Assembly: GCA_036785325.1 (NCBI GenBank)
Contig: JAXIVH010000006.1
Span: 297,001-361,000 of the forward strand
Source: Urophycis tenuis
Lineage: Eukaryota > Chordata > Actinopteri > Gadiformes > Phycidae
Length of the DNA stretch: 64,000 nt
Direction: 5' to 3'
In this document: piece by piece, positions 41,760-53,130 of the stretch
Position numbering within the stretch: position 1 is the stretch's first letter
Layout: each line of letters begins with the position of its first letter
The notes under the pieces: generated by a model
The model's database searches: none
What the model was told of the DNA's origin: nothing
What the model saw: only the letters and a program-made list of their open reading frames with translations
Position numbers and translations under genes: made by a program

Positions 41760-44700
41760 GTATGTTGTAATTACTTGAAACAATCAGTTGTCTAAATATT
41801 AAACTTTGTTGTTAAAGGCTGAAAGCGTGGGACTGTTGTTATTCGTGCATTCCTTTTTTTCCTTCTATACTTTGTATCGACATTATGCAGCTGGTTTGGG
41901 TCGTCCCTACAGAGTGGCTCTAGTAGCGATTCCACGTCGGGGTTTTCCTGCAAATTAACTTCTTTGACGGTTTCCGCTTTTCTATGTAAATTACCACGAA
42001 GCGGGTTAACAAGGCAGCTGCCCTCCCGTCAGGTTGTTACGCTCTGGTGGAAAAAGACGCTTTTACCTCTCAGCAACGCCATTTTTTGAAAATGTAAATC
42101 TAACAGTAAGCTATATGTTTAAGCTTGCCACGCTTGAGCCATGTGTGTGCTGTGACCGCCTGCCTGTCGGCTGGCAGCCATAACGTCAAGAGAAACGATT
42201 AGCTCGCAAATATCCATAGAAAGATACGCTACTGGATTGAGGAAGGGTGATAGTCTAAGAAAAAAAATCCCCAGCCACATGCGACTTACGACTTACAAAT
42301 TAAATTATTCATATTAAATGTTTATTCGTTTTGCAGGCTCCCATTTGACCAATGAAAGTAACAATCCCACATTTCTTTTTGGTATTTAATTTCATTATTC
42401 TTTTTTATTCTTTTGTATAATTGGTTGCCACAACACAACCACGTGTGGAAACACGAAAACAATTGAGGAGAGAGGAACAAACACATTGAGAAACAATTGG
42501 CAAAAGGATGTGCTGTTTAGCTGCAGATGAGTAAAACAGCTGCTGTCTGTCTCTGTCACTGTCTCTCTCAATAACACATAACAGTTACTTTTCATGTAAA
42601 GCTTTTCTTCAGAGGGTGGTCTTTTAAAGATCACTTATGGTCAGCCTGCAAGCATGGCGCATGGCATGCATTCAAATTGAATGTAATTTAGGCTGACTGA
42701 GATACCATACTGTAACAAAGACACTTATAGGATGCTGACCAAGATAACATATGGACCAAGTTTGCATTTTGCATTGTGACAAAGCTCACACAGTTGTTTA
42801 TGTTAAATTGAGATAAGCACAGCTCACAAATTCAAACATATCCACCACAGCGTTTAAGTAATTGAGACAGATATAAACAAAAGGGCATGACTGCAGACAG
42901 CTCTTGTCAACAATGCATTGCACACATACACAAACTATACAAATGGGGTTCAGAAGACTTTCTTCCTCTTGCATTGCGCCATCGTGACACATCCTGATTT
43001 GACTACATTCACTTCCAGATAAACACACACATGAATCCTTAACTAGTCCCCTCTATTCAGAAATGGCTGCATTGAGATCATTCAGTTCAGTTGTGATGGA
43101 AGTTAGAAGGTCACCATAATATCTAAAATATGAATGATTTGAAATAAGTATGCTTCAAATATGTGTTTCGTTTTAAATCCAAAAAGCCATTTTATAGTCA
43201 AGGATTCCTTATACTTACACGCAATAAAATGACATTATGACAAAATGACAATTTTATCATAGGACATTACATAATTCCCTTGGAGTTCCATTCTAACTGG
43301 AAAACAGAACTGTTTTTCAGCCTTTGCTCGCATTTGTAACCCCGCCCCCCACTGGTTTTCGTTTTTATAGCCTCTGGGTTGTGGTGGAGGGGGTACAATT
43401 TCATGATTATATTATATTATATCACATTCATTGTCAACAATGAATGGCAGAGTCAAGGCGAAGACTGTCTACTTTTTCAAAAAGGTTCAAGTGTCCCCTA
43501 GAATCCAGGTTCACATCCCAGTCATGCATCCCACATGCATCTCACATCCCATCAGCTGTTGATGCTCAGGTTGTCCCTCACCGGCAGCTCAACCCCTTTC
43601 TTTTTTTTGTGTCTGTCATCTGCAGGTTGAGCTACATGTACACCTTGATGGAGCCATTCGAGTTCAGACCATTCTTGATGTAGCCAAGTGAGTTGTTGAC
43701 TCACTGTTGTTTATAGTACTTCATCCTTTAGATATATCTTTAAGTATGCAAATGTACATGGATTTCCTGTATTTAAATCACCTGTAGTGACACCCTTTTT
43801 GGTTTAGCTTTTTTGCTGTTAGGCGTGGCTATACAAATAATGAATAGGTAGAGCCTTTCTATTTTATATTGAAACATTCAGTAAGTCTAATCATGGTTAA
43901 CCAAAGTACATGTAAAATGTCCCCCGTGTCCATCAGGAGACGAGGGATCTCCCTGCCAGCCGACACAGTTGAGGAGATGACTCAGATCATCACAGTCCAA
44001 AAGCCTGCCACTCTGACAGAGTTCCTGGGCAAGTTCGCCGAGTACATGCACATCATTGCGTGAGTCAAAAAGAAACCATCAGATTTGATGATAACAGCCT
44101 CTGACAAGTTGAATCAGCAACACCGCACTGTCAATGTGTTGCATTCTGTCTAGTCCAGCACTTCCTTTATATATTTCAGGGTTAATTTCTGTAAGGAAGA
44201 TTATTGTTCTTAATGAGACCAAAGGTTAAGGAAGCCGTATATACAGTATATATAGGCAAATTGTGATAAGATATAGCAAACATGCAGTTGTTATTATGTG
44301 AATTTTCAGTTTTCTGCTTCCTGTTTGTCATTACAATTTCCCATGACAGAATTGCAAGCATCTGGATATTGTGCACACCGAGACAGCTGTTGTGCTATTT
44401 GCCACCAATCTCTGGTCCTTCTAGAGACATGGGGATAACATAGGGAAGTTGCTAGCAATGTTATGCTGATACAGAAATGTTTAGTAGGCTTGAACCACAT
44501 GACATGCGTGACAGTACATGATGGAAGTTCCTTTTCTACATCATGTGATTGGATATGACCAGGGGGAAAACCGGGTTGCCAAGTCATATGGGGAAAGATG
44601 CAGATGTTATTTTCTATAAGAAAAACATTTCAAAATATCACTGTTGGCCAGTCCAAATCTTTTAAACTTAAACGTGAAAGAAATATAATAAAGATGGATT

Positions 44701-47700
44701 GAATGATGAACATACACAACATGAAATGGCTTCATCATTGTACAAGTTCAATGTTTAGCTGTGATTGTGGTGTAGCTTCTGAACTTACTTACTTGTCAAA
44801 GGGGTTTTTACTGCTGTTACTACAGAAGTACAGATGGTACAAAGATAGAATAAAGTGCAGCATCATGAGCTTACCGTCTGCGGTGTGCTTTCCTTTGTCC
44901 AGTGGAGACAGAGAGGCCATCAAGAGGATAGCCTATGAGTTTGTGGAGGACAAAGCCAAAGAGGGGGTGGTCTATGTTGAAGTGAGGTACAGTCCTCATT
45001 TCCTGGCCAACACTGAAGTGGAACCCATCCCCTGGAAGCAGGAAGAGTAAGTAAACAGTCCTCTAAGAGGACATTAACACCACACAAGTAAGCTATTACA
45101 ACCAGAGTTAGTTAATACTATCTTAATACTACACCAGTAGTTAATACTACAACAGTAATACCTGCAAATGCACATTACTAGGAGGATTTAATATGATAAT
45201 GAGGGGAGTCTATATATCTATCTATATTAACACAGTATCAGCCTACCATCCCACTAACCTATGAACTATCCTATTTATTTTATAGATCATATTTATTTAG
45301 CCACAATATTGTGAGACAATTCTGTAATATGAGAAAAATAATGCAATACAAGTGTCATGCTAGTTAAACAGAACTCGAACAGGTATCTCTTGGCTGTTTG
45401 GTCATTAAAGGTGTGTTTGTTTGGGTTCCTTTAGGGGCGATGTGAGCCCGGATGAGGTGGTGCGTCTGGTGAATGAGGGCCTGAGTGAAGGAGAGAGGGC
45501 TTTCCATACCAAAGCCAGGTCCATTCTATGCTGCATGCGTCACATGCCAAGTAATGCACTGTTAACACTAACCAACAAAAGGCACTCTGCATTGTCATCC
45601 CGGAAGTATTCCTTACCCTGTAATTTTGATTAATATTCTCTTGAATGTGTAGTGATCAGTGACAGACAACACACAAAATGTCCATGAAGGATTCCATATT
45701 TTGTTTTATGGAAGCGAATCGCTGCCATGTTTTGAATTTTAAAACCCATTGAATTTTGTATATGGAATTGTAAAATGACAATAACATTGAAATATTATAC
45801 TTTGAAAACAAGGTCACCTGAATGTATTTGTTTTGAATTCACCTGATTGAAATTCAAATTAAGTTAGAAAAGTTGTACCATTTCAAAAACAAAATAAGTT
45901 TTTGTTGTGTTCAATGTTCAGATAGGAAATGTAAAGTTCCAGATGTGCAAAATGCAATATTTATTTCTCACATTCAAGTCTTGAAAATTACCAAAAAATA
46001 TTCAAGAAAATTCAAGTGACATCAACAGGAGAGCCCTGCTCTGTCTGGCTGTCAGCATTTAACACCAGACATCTGAGTCAGCTGCTGGTTGCTCCCCATT
46101 GGCTGTAGACACAGATTAACTTCAGCCTCAGAACCACCCCACAGTGCTAGTCTGCCTTGCTCATATCAAACTGGTTGGAAAAATGATTAGCCAAATTACT
46201 TTTTTACTTTACTAACAACTAAAGAATTTGAGGCATGCTTTGTTTTTATTTGATATACACAGTAGAGATGAGACAGGATGGTAGAGGATCTCTCCATCCT
46301 GGAGAGAGGTGAGTCACCAGGGAAGTGTGTGTCTTGAGCCCAACCCCATTACATGATCAGAGTGCTGATCCTTTCTAAACTACATCAGGTTGGACTGGTT
46401 GGCTTCAGCCACAATCTATTTCTATACATGAAAAGAAAAGACATCACAGGTTCCTGTGAGCCAATCAGAGAGAGCAATTTCACTTGTGTTTCTGTGGTGT
46501 AGATGTTTATGTTCAGTCACTGGATGTCTTCACTGGTTTGACTTAAAAGTAATAGTGTACAATAACTTTGTGAATGCGTGTGTGGTCCGACTCAATGGAC
46601 TATAGACGTACACTGCATATTGCTACGTACTGAGCATGTATTTCCCTGTCCAGGTTGGTCCATGAATGTGGTGGAGCTGTGCAAGAAGTATCGCCACAAT
46701 GGAGTTGTGGCCATCGACTTGGCTGGTGACGAGTCCTTTGATAGTGAGGCCTACCCCGGGCACAGGATGGCTTATCAGGTACGTAACCCGACCGTCTCAG
46801 TCAGTTGTGCAACAGTAGATAACAGATAACACAAAGGCCGTTTATCCATTGGTCTGGTGGCTGTTGATTATATTCCCTGTAGGGATCTCGGAAACTGATG
46901 TTTGACTGGTGTGATTTTTAGCATGTCCTCGCTTTGACATATAAACATATCTATTGATTATTTATTTGTAACAATACCTAATCAGTAACCCCTGAAATGG
47001 CAGTCAATTGGCATCTTATTCAAAGTCACATCTTTGCTTTGAGCCCTTTTGTTGAATGACATTGAACATTTCCCTTGCTGTTGAAGCAGTATCCATGTAG
47101 CATAACAGTATGATTGTAGTTAGTGCAAGTAGACCCTGCATGAAAGCGCTGTACATGAGGAGAAGATGTTTGATAACATTGTAGTCATGTGTGACTCTTC
47201 ATCATAATCTTGTGTAGTTCATTATTTGTACTTGTTAATTAACCCCTGCATAGCAGAGAAGGTTTTCCCTACACTATATTCACATTCCATTCCCTTGACA
47301 CTCCCTTGACTTTTCTGAAATCATTCATTACAAAGTCCAAATCCTAACAGGCACATGCTTGCTCTGTTATCTGTAACCTCCAGCACAAATGATGAACTAT
47401 ATGTGAGATAGTATCCTGTCCATTTTCCCTTTGGTACAGTTGAGGAAAATGTCCTAATATTGTTCAGCCCCTTTAATCTTTCTTATCACAGAATGTTGGC
47501 ACGGCAATTATTATTCTCCACTTTTATAGGCACCAATACATCTCACTCAGATGACTATGTAGCACATTTAACGACAAGCCTTTGGACTTGTCAGAGAGTC
47601 CTGAGCTGAATGTGAATTGACTGGAACCATGGTAACGGCTACTGCAGTAGTTATCAGGAGGTAATGTGAAGCAGAGTCCACACACTAATATTAACTATTA

Positions 47701-48961
47701 TCTCTGTTACTACCTCATTATTGTTATCTAGGTCATCACGGTAATCTAGTGAATCTAGGAGATTAGGGCCTGTTGCATTTGCATTGCATTGCATGCGAAA
47801 GGCAACAGGCCTTCACACATTTGGGTGTTGCACAACTATTGATCCAGGCTGAATCTCAATTCTCTATCTTAGCCCTTCCCCTTACCCCTTCCCCTTGGTT
47901 TTGCGCGTTCACGTGAGACCAAGGGCTGTCTCAATTCTCTTTTCGACCGAGGGGAAGGGCTAAGGGGAAGGGGTATACACCCCTTGAAACCAAGTGAGAT
48001 CGGGAGCTTACTTGAAACCAAGGGGTACCCATTACAATGCGCAACCGGCAACAATCGCCGCCAGATCTCAACGAGAGTCACATAAATGTAAGTATTTTTG
48101 GCTGAAATAATTGATTTAAAATTTACCAAAGTGTTGTTTTGTGCTCTAAACAGTCCTGTACCTATATATTTGCAACCATATTCTTAATCGAAACTTTTTC
48201 GAAAATCGGTATGAGAACGTTACATTGCTGAGTGCACAAAGTTACATTTCTCTGACTAGCAATGAACTCCATGCATGTCTAGTTTACTAAACACAATTAG
48301 CAGCGAATTCCGTTTGATAACAGTGTAGACAATTAGAGACAAATCGATACGTGCTTCACATATATCGTCCTTTTTCACACAGGAACGCCGGAGGAAACCC
48401 GGCAGCTGATACGTTTTCGACACGAAAACGAGCAGAAATGTCCGAAATCAAAATACGCTAAATCAAAATACACTTCAAAGCAAATGTGGGAGTGAGTCAT
48501 GCATTCAATGTTGTAGCCATTCATAATTGTAAATAAAGACATGTTGGTTAACAAAGACATTGTTTCTGAACATCAATGAAATTCAAAACCGTATTAACTG
48601 AAAAAGGTACAAAACACCATGCAGTGTGTAGGCCTATAACAAATTGTCAACATTTTGTCGTCAATGTATGATGACGTAACCGTAACGAGTGTTGTCTCAA
48701 TTCATAGGGGCATGTAGCCCTTACCCCTCTGTTTCAAGGGCCAAGGGGAAGGGGAAGGGGTAAGATAGAGAATTGAGATTGGGCCCTAATCTCAGTCTTG
48801 CTTAAGGAAACAAGAGAGCCAATGGTGTGTCATACTGCTGATGATGGTGGCAATCTGTTGTAGGAACCAAATCAAACTCCAGGGGAAAGAGGATGGGGAG
48901 GGGAGGGGGAGGGGAATCTAAAGGCCAGATGTTTGGCCTGGGCAGCACAGCTTTTTGTTGA

Positions 48962-49037
<76 letters not shown>

Positions 49038-49223
49038 TGGCTTGTTGACAGGAAGCAGTGCTTTGTGGGATACACAGGACCGTCCATGCAGGAGAAGTGG
49101 GGCCTCCGTCTGTGGTAAAAGAGGTCAGTATATTGTGGACACTACAGAATATATACCAGGATCAAGATGGAATCTCACAAGATTCAACATCTGTGTTTTT
49201 GATAGTCAGTAACATGCATAAAT

Positions 49224-49267
<44 letters not shown>

Positions 49268-50325
49268 ATTTATGCATGTTACTGACTATCAAAAACACAC
49301 ATATACACATATACACAGTGTTTCCCACACGTTGACGAGACTATGGCGCACCGCCATAGTCTAATTTCGGCCGCCATAGTTTCAATATCCGCCCGGACCA
49401 GAGCTAGTGAGCAGAGCTGAGCGGTGTGAATATTCCGCTCCTCTCTCAGACGGCTGTTCTCTCGGCCGCTCCTCGCTCTAAATCGCGTCCGGCCGCTCCG
49501 CTCATTTTCGCTCCCCGCTCCACTGAAATCGCTCCACGCTCGCTCCAATTTAAATGAGGGAGAAATAATCTACTACGAATTGCCACCTTAAACAGAAAAC
49601 GTACATACTAAAGAACTAAGAGCAACGGCAATATATTTCAGTCATAGAACATTTATTTTAAAAGATAGACAAGTGCAACAAGAAGACACGTTTGGATTTG
49701 GGCATGCCTCAGACTCGTGGTGTGAGCGGTATCGGAGCGACACTGGAACGGAACAGAGCGGCCGCTCCGGCGTCTGAATAAAAAACCGCTCCACGCTGCA
49801 GCAACATTCCATCCGCTCCTAGCTCGCTCGCGCTCCGCTCACTAGCTCCGGACTTATTTCACCTAGTTAAATAGACTTCACTAGCAGCTCAATGCCAACA
49901 CAGGTGGGCTGCAGCGTTTAATATCCTCGCGGCTGGATTGGCTCCCCAACGTTCTGTTTCCCCCCGTCGTCATGGCAAAGCGTCCTCGCGACCCCCCGCC
50001 CCCCCAGCTGCACGCTTGAGAGTTCACTAGTAGTATAAAGGCTCAGTCAGCACTGTATTTTAGTCATTTTTGTACAAATGCTTTCTGAAAACTCCTCAAC
50101 CCCATTTAGTATGACACATTGTGTCATCAACATTCATATCAGTACCAGCAGTTTGTAAGTAATTTGTCAGTAATTGATATGTCATAAATTGGTTCTCACA
50201 ATTCACCAGATTGATGCATTTAAATGAAATCTACTGAATTTTTTCTCCCGGGGGGGCATGCCCCCGGACCCCCCTAGAGGATTGCGAGCCCCCCACCATA
50301 GTCTACAAAAATCCTGTGGGAAACA

Positions 50326-50378
<53 letters not shown>

Positions 50379-52463
50379 TGCGTGCACACACACACACACA
50401 CAAAATATTGACCTATATTTATGTATTTGCTATGGTTCAAATTAAGGTGGGTGTCAGGGTTCACTGGTCTCTGTGAAAGCAACAAGTCATCCATCATGGC
50501 GACAGGTGTACCACCCAAGACAAGCAGGACACTTTAACTACTATGTTAGTGTCATCATGCCAATGTTTTATGAGATATTGCGGACAAATAAGACTTCTAA
50601 ATGCAAAAACACACACAATAGTTGCAGAATAAAATGAAATAACTAACCTCCTCTCTAGCAGAGTGAGCCCCAAAGAACATCGTCTTTGCATCAAATGAGA
50701 TACAGTTTCACCCCCTCTCTTGATGACTCATCCTGAAGGAAAGGGGGCACCCCCCCTTTCCCAGACAGTTAATTATTCTTAAAGAGAGGGGGCAGTTTCT
50801 CCCTCTCACCGTAATGCAACTGTCTTTATATATATCCATTACATTAGCACAAGACAGTGTATAGTATAGTCTCCCATTGAAGAATTTTTAATCAAGAATT
50901 TGATTAATTTGATTAATTCTTGATTAATTATTGATTAAAAATTAATTAATTTGATTAATATTTGAAATATCATTTAGGCAGTGGAAGTCCTCAAGGCCGA
51001 ACGTATTGGACATGGTTACCGGACCCTTGAAGACCCAGTCCTCTACAGAAAACTCCTGGATGATAACATGCATTTTGAGGTGCGCAAAGCCACATTTCAA
51101 ACAGCAGTGGATTATTATGTGTTTACAGCTGCTTCATTCAACATATTGTAAAAGCAGTTACTATCAAATAGTGTCAATGTCAAGAGATTTAAATGGTACA
51201 GTAATACAGGGAACCCATATAGAGGATATATTCATTACTGGGTTTAACAAATAAACTTGCTCAACGTGTATTGTGTATCATTTGTTTCCCTTTGCCTTGA
51301 ATAGAATGGATTTGTTAAGCTGTGGTGCTTCTGTGTTATTTCAGGTGTGCCCAATTTCAAGTAAACTAACCGGAGCCTGTGACCCAGACTTTACGAAGCA
51401 CCCGGCCATCAGGCGAGTTGGCACCATCCTGACCATAATAACACGCTTCCCATGCAGTGCATTCAAATTGGAAACATCTTGGCTTTTTTACCCAACCGTG
51501 GTGTGTTGACATTTGCAGGTTCAGGGAAGACAAGGCGAACTACTCCCTGAATACAGATGACCCACTGATCTTCAACTCCACTCTGCACCTCGACTACTAC
51601 ACTGCTCACAAATACATGGGATTCACAGAGGAGGAGTTCAAAAGACTGGTGAGAGGACTGGCGGTCTCCATCATTTTAGTTTTATCAAACTTGGGATTTC
51701 GTTGGAGTTTCATGGCCATGACTTTGAACCTTCCACTCCAATATTCTATTCACCAACAGTATGGCTTTAGCCATGTTTAACCAATGTTGGTATAGTTTTT
51801 CCTGAAGGAATAGCAGTCCTACTTTTGACCAGTAGGTGTCAGACTAGACTTTCTGAAATCCCAAAATTACTAAAATAAGTATTTCTAGTAAGTAAAACAA
51901 GTAGTGACTCTGAAAGGTATGTATATAGCAGTGTATGTATAGAGCAACCTGCAGGTTGGCATCCCTTGTCAATTAAAATGAGAAAAGTATGTAGTTCAAA
52001 ATTATTTTCATTCCTGTAGACTTTGAATTATTAAACAAGACTGACAAACTAACTTGGAACATGCCATGACTTGTGATGAGAAGCTGCAAGTAGAAACACA
52101 ATGTCGAGAACGCTGAGCCTACTGCTCTGCATTAGCCTACAAAAACACATGACAAAAAGTTCAGCTTGTAAGTACAGTATTTCTCAAGTCTATAGCAAAT
52201 AATTGTAAAATTGTTTGCCACATTTGCCACACACAATTGCCACATTAATTAACCAGACATGTCAACCTAGCAAGTTGCTTTTTAGAAGGTATAAATAATC
52301 CTAACAGAACAGCCCCTATATCTGACTGGTGGTTGTCCTCCTTGTGGGTGTGATATAGAACATCTCCTCAGCCCAGGCCAGCTTCTTACCTGAGAGCGAG
52401 AAGAAGGACCTGCTTAACAAACTTCATGAGGCCTACGGGATGTTGGAGTCCACAGCCTTTTGA
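41715..52463 (+). CDS. ada: Adenosine deaminase (11 coding exons, 363 aa)
   Basis: This is the adenosine deaminase gene of the purine salvage pathway; the enzyme hydrolyses adenosine and 2'-deoxyadenosine to inosine and deoxyinosine, mainly in the cytosol. Exons are 41715-41759, 43626-43687, 43937-44059, 44903-45046, 45435-45550, 46654-46778, 49052-49123, 50978-51079, 51345-51412, 51519-51648 and 52359-52463. They sum to 1092 nt, that is 363 codons plus stop, the same length as human ADA. The zinc ligands and catalytic residues are present: HVH at 19 and 21, HAGE with His217 and Glu220, GHGY with His241, and TDDP with Asp299-Asp300. Exon phases fit throughout. Intron 9 has a GC donor. Introns 6 and 7 contain MITEs. 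A convergent pkig gene lies downstream. I see no sign of a pseudogene. Confidence 0.97.
41760..43625 (+). other. ada intron 1
   Basis: This 1866-bp intron holds no recognised gene or transposon. It is A/T-rich around 42650-43320 and has a short CCCGCCCCCC stretch near 43345. Confidence 0.8.
43626..43687 (+). CDS. ada: ada exon 2
   Basis: It encodes VELHVHLDGAIRVQTILDVA plus two bases of a Lys codon. It contains two of the zinc-binding His residues (HVH). The acceptor is TGCAG and the donor is GTGAGT at 43688; phase 2. Confidence 0.97.
43937..44059 (+). CDS. ada: ada exon 3
   Basis: It completes the Lys codon and reads RRGISLPADTVEEMTQIITV and TEFLGKFAEYMHIIA. The acceptor is CATCAG and the donor GTGAGT; phase 2. 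It corresponds to the RRGIALPA region of human ADA. Confidence 0.97.
44903..45046 (+). CDS. ada: ada exon 4
   Basis: It encodes GDREAIKRIAYEFVEDKAKE, VYVEVRYSPH and VEPIPWKQE, closely resembling human exon 4. The acceptor is GTCCAG and the donor GTAAGT; phase 2. The intron before it (44060-44902) contains no recognised element. Confidence 0.97.
45435..45550 (+). CDS. ada: ada exon 5
   Basis: It encodes GDVSPDEVVRLVNEGLSEGE and RAFHTKARSILCCMRHMP, plus one base. The acceptor is CTTTAG and the donor GTAATG, slightly atypical; phase 1. SILCCMRH is strictly conserved in vertebrate ADA. Confidence 0.97.
45551..46653 (+). other. ada intron 5
   Basis: This 1103-bp intron is A/T-rich and holds nothing I recognise. 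Confidence 0.8.
46654..46778 (+). CDS. ada: ada exon 6
   Basis: It encodes SWSMNVVELCKKYRHNGVVA and IDLAGDESFDSEAYPGHRMA, then YQ. It includes the IDLAGDE motif around the active site. The acceptor is TGTCCAG and the donor GTACGT; phase 0. Confidence 0.97.
47847..48785. mobile_element. 939-bp MITE in ada intron 6
   Basis: The left end reads GGCTGAATCTCAATTCTCTATCTTA and the right end is its inverse with two mismatches in 25 bp. Subterminal GGGGAAGGGG/CCCCTTCCCC blocks are repeated on both sides. Motif TCTCAATTCTCT recurs internally near 47930 and TCTCAATTCA near 48692. It carries no ORF, so it is non-autonomous. No target duplication was seen. Confidence 0.8.
48966..49035 (+). repeat. (TG)n tract upstream of ada exon 7
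   Basis: About 35 TG dinucleotides end 17 bp before the exon 7 acceptor (CTGGCTTGTTGACAG). It falls where the branch point and pyrimidine tract would lie. Confidence 0.95.
49052..49123 (+). CDS. ada: ada exon 7
   Basis: It encodes EAVLCGIHRTVHAGEVGPPS then VVKE, 24 residues. It holds the zinc-binding His217 and the catalytic Glu220 of HAGE. The acceptor is TTGACAG and the donor GAG|GTCAGT; phase 0. Confidence 0.97.
49192..49299. repeat. Perfect 108-bp palindrome in ada intron 7
   Basis: Every base from 49192 to 49245 is complementary to its partner from 49299 to 49246, with no spacer. The outer arms contain GATAGTCAGTAACATGCATA, then a (CA)n stretch and a (TA)n core. It begins 68 bp after the exon 7 donor. 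Confidence 0.95.
49316..50328. mobile_element. hAT-like non-autonomous element in ada intron 7
   Basis: It begins CAGTGTTTCCCACACG and ends with the inverse GTGGGAAACACTG, 13 perfect bases. The interior is rich in GCTCC/GAGCGG motifs in both orientations. No transposase ORF was found. It lies next to TA repeats, so an 8-bp target duplication cannot be judged. Confidence 0.85.
50329..50375. repeat. (TA)n microsatellite beside the hAT element
   Basis: About 22 TA dinucleotides, followed by GCGTGCGTG and a (CA)n run at about 50384-50402, within ada intron 7. Confidence 0.95.
50978..51079 (+). CDS. ada: ada exon 8
   Basis: It encodes AVEVLKAERIGHGYRTLEDP and VLYRKLLDDNMHFE, 34 residues, with the zinc-pathway His241 of GHGY. 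The acceptor is TTTAG and the donor GTGCGC; phase 0. Upstream, an A/T-rich segment (50890-50965) contains an inverted repeat of TTAATCAAGAATT. Confidence 0.97.
51345..51412 (+). CDS. ada: ada exon 9
   Basis: It encodes VCPISSKLTGACDPDFTKHP and AI, plus two bases of an Arg codon. The acceptor is TTTCAG. The donor is AG|GCGAGT, a GC rather than GT donor. Exon 10 then continues in phase, so the GC donor is likely real. Confidence 0.93.
51519..51648 (+). CDS. ada: ada exon 10
   Basis: It encodes FREDKANYSLNTDDPLIFNS and TLHLDYYTAHKYMGFTEEEF, then KRL. It contains the catalytic Asp299 and zinc-binding Asp300 in NTDDP. The acceptor is TTTGCAG and the donor GTGAGA; phase 0. Confidence 0.97.
52359..52463 (+). 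CDS. ada: ada exon 11 (last)
   Basis: It encodes NISSAQASFLPESEKKDLLN and KLHEAYGMLESTAF, then TGA at 52461-52463. Human ADA has a few more C-terminal residues encoded in a twelfth exon; here the stop is in exon 11. The acceptor is GATATAG. Confidence 0.93.
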   Translation, partial: NISSAQASFLPESEKKDLLNKLHEAYGMLESTAF

Positions 52464-53130
52464 AGAAAGCACCAGAGAAGTATGGAGTGAGTGGCAGTAC
52501 CAGCCAAGGAGAGACATATAGCTTTCAAATAATAATTAGCATTATTTGGGCACATATAGAATGATTAATCCTCAGTCAAAGTTTGCCAATTGAAAATCAT
52601 TTGTAATACCAATACTGCAGAGCTTGTTTTTGTAATGCAACCTGTGACACGTTCTCCATCTGAATTTAAAATAGATTGACCATAAGACTAGTTAGTATAT
52701 CCCACAGACAGGTCACTGTGCAGCAATATTAGACAGTATTTTCAGAACTAACTCGACCATTGTCTAGTACAAGTCCAATTTTGTTCATCGGTGTTGTAAT
52801 AACCACCATTTTTTAAGTATTTTTTTAATAACAAATTATGTGCCTATGGGATTGAAACTCGAATTCATTTAAATTAGGTAAAACATTTCTCAGGAAAAAC
52901 TAGATAGCAAATGTTGTTGTAATCCTACTTTTCACCGGTAGATGTCACACTAGACTTTGTTGAAGGCACTTCATGAGCACGTGCATTTCAGGAAGACTCC
53001 AGTAAACTAATTTTATTATTTTTAAATATATTTTATTTAAAATCTAAATTTGTATTACATTCTATGATCACTTCCATTTACTATTCTCACATATTGTAAA
53101 GGCGACAATAAAATATTAACTTTTACAAAA
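52464..53130 (+). other. ada: Probable ada 3' UTR
   Basis: No gene is seen between the ada stop codon and the AATAAA at 53107-53112. The stretch has the A/T-rich character of a fish 3' UTR. Its end is inferred. Confidence 0.6.
53107..53112 (+). terminator. Probable ada polyadenylation signal
   Basis: AATAAA lies 644 bp after the stop, followed by a TGTTGCTC...TGTGTCC-type downstream region within 45 bp. Confidence 0.55.

Larger units (their letters stand above)
46779..49051 (+). other. ada intron 6, containing a MITE and a TG tract
   Basis: This 2273-bp intron holds a MITE at 47847-48785 and a (TG)n tract at 48966-49035. The tract ends 17 bp before the exon 7 acceptor. The remainder has no recognised gene. 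Confidence 0.85.

Noticed and set aside
51006..51254. 82-codon frame overlapping ada exon 8
   Set aside because: It is a shadow frame of exon 8 running into intron 8.
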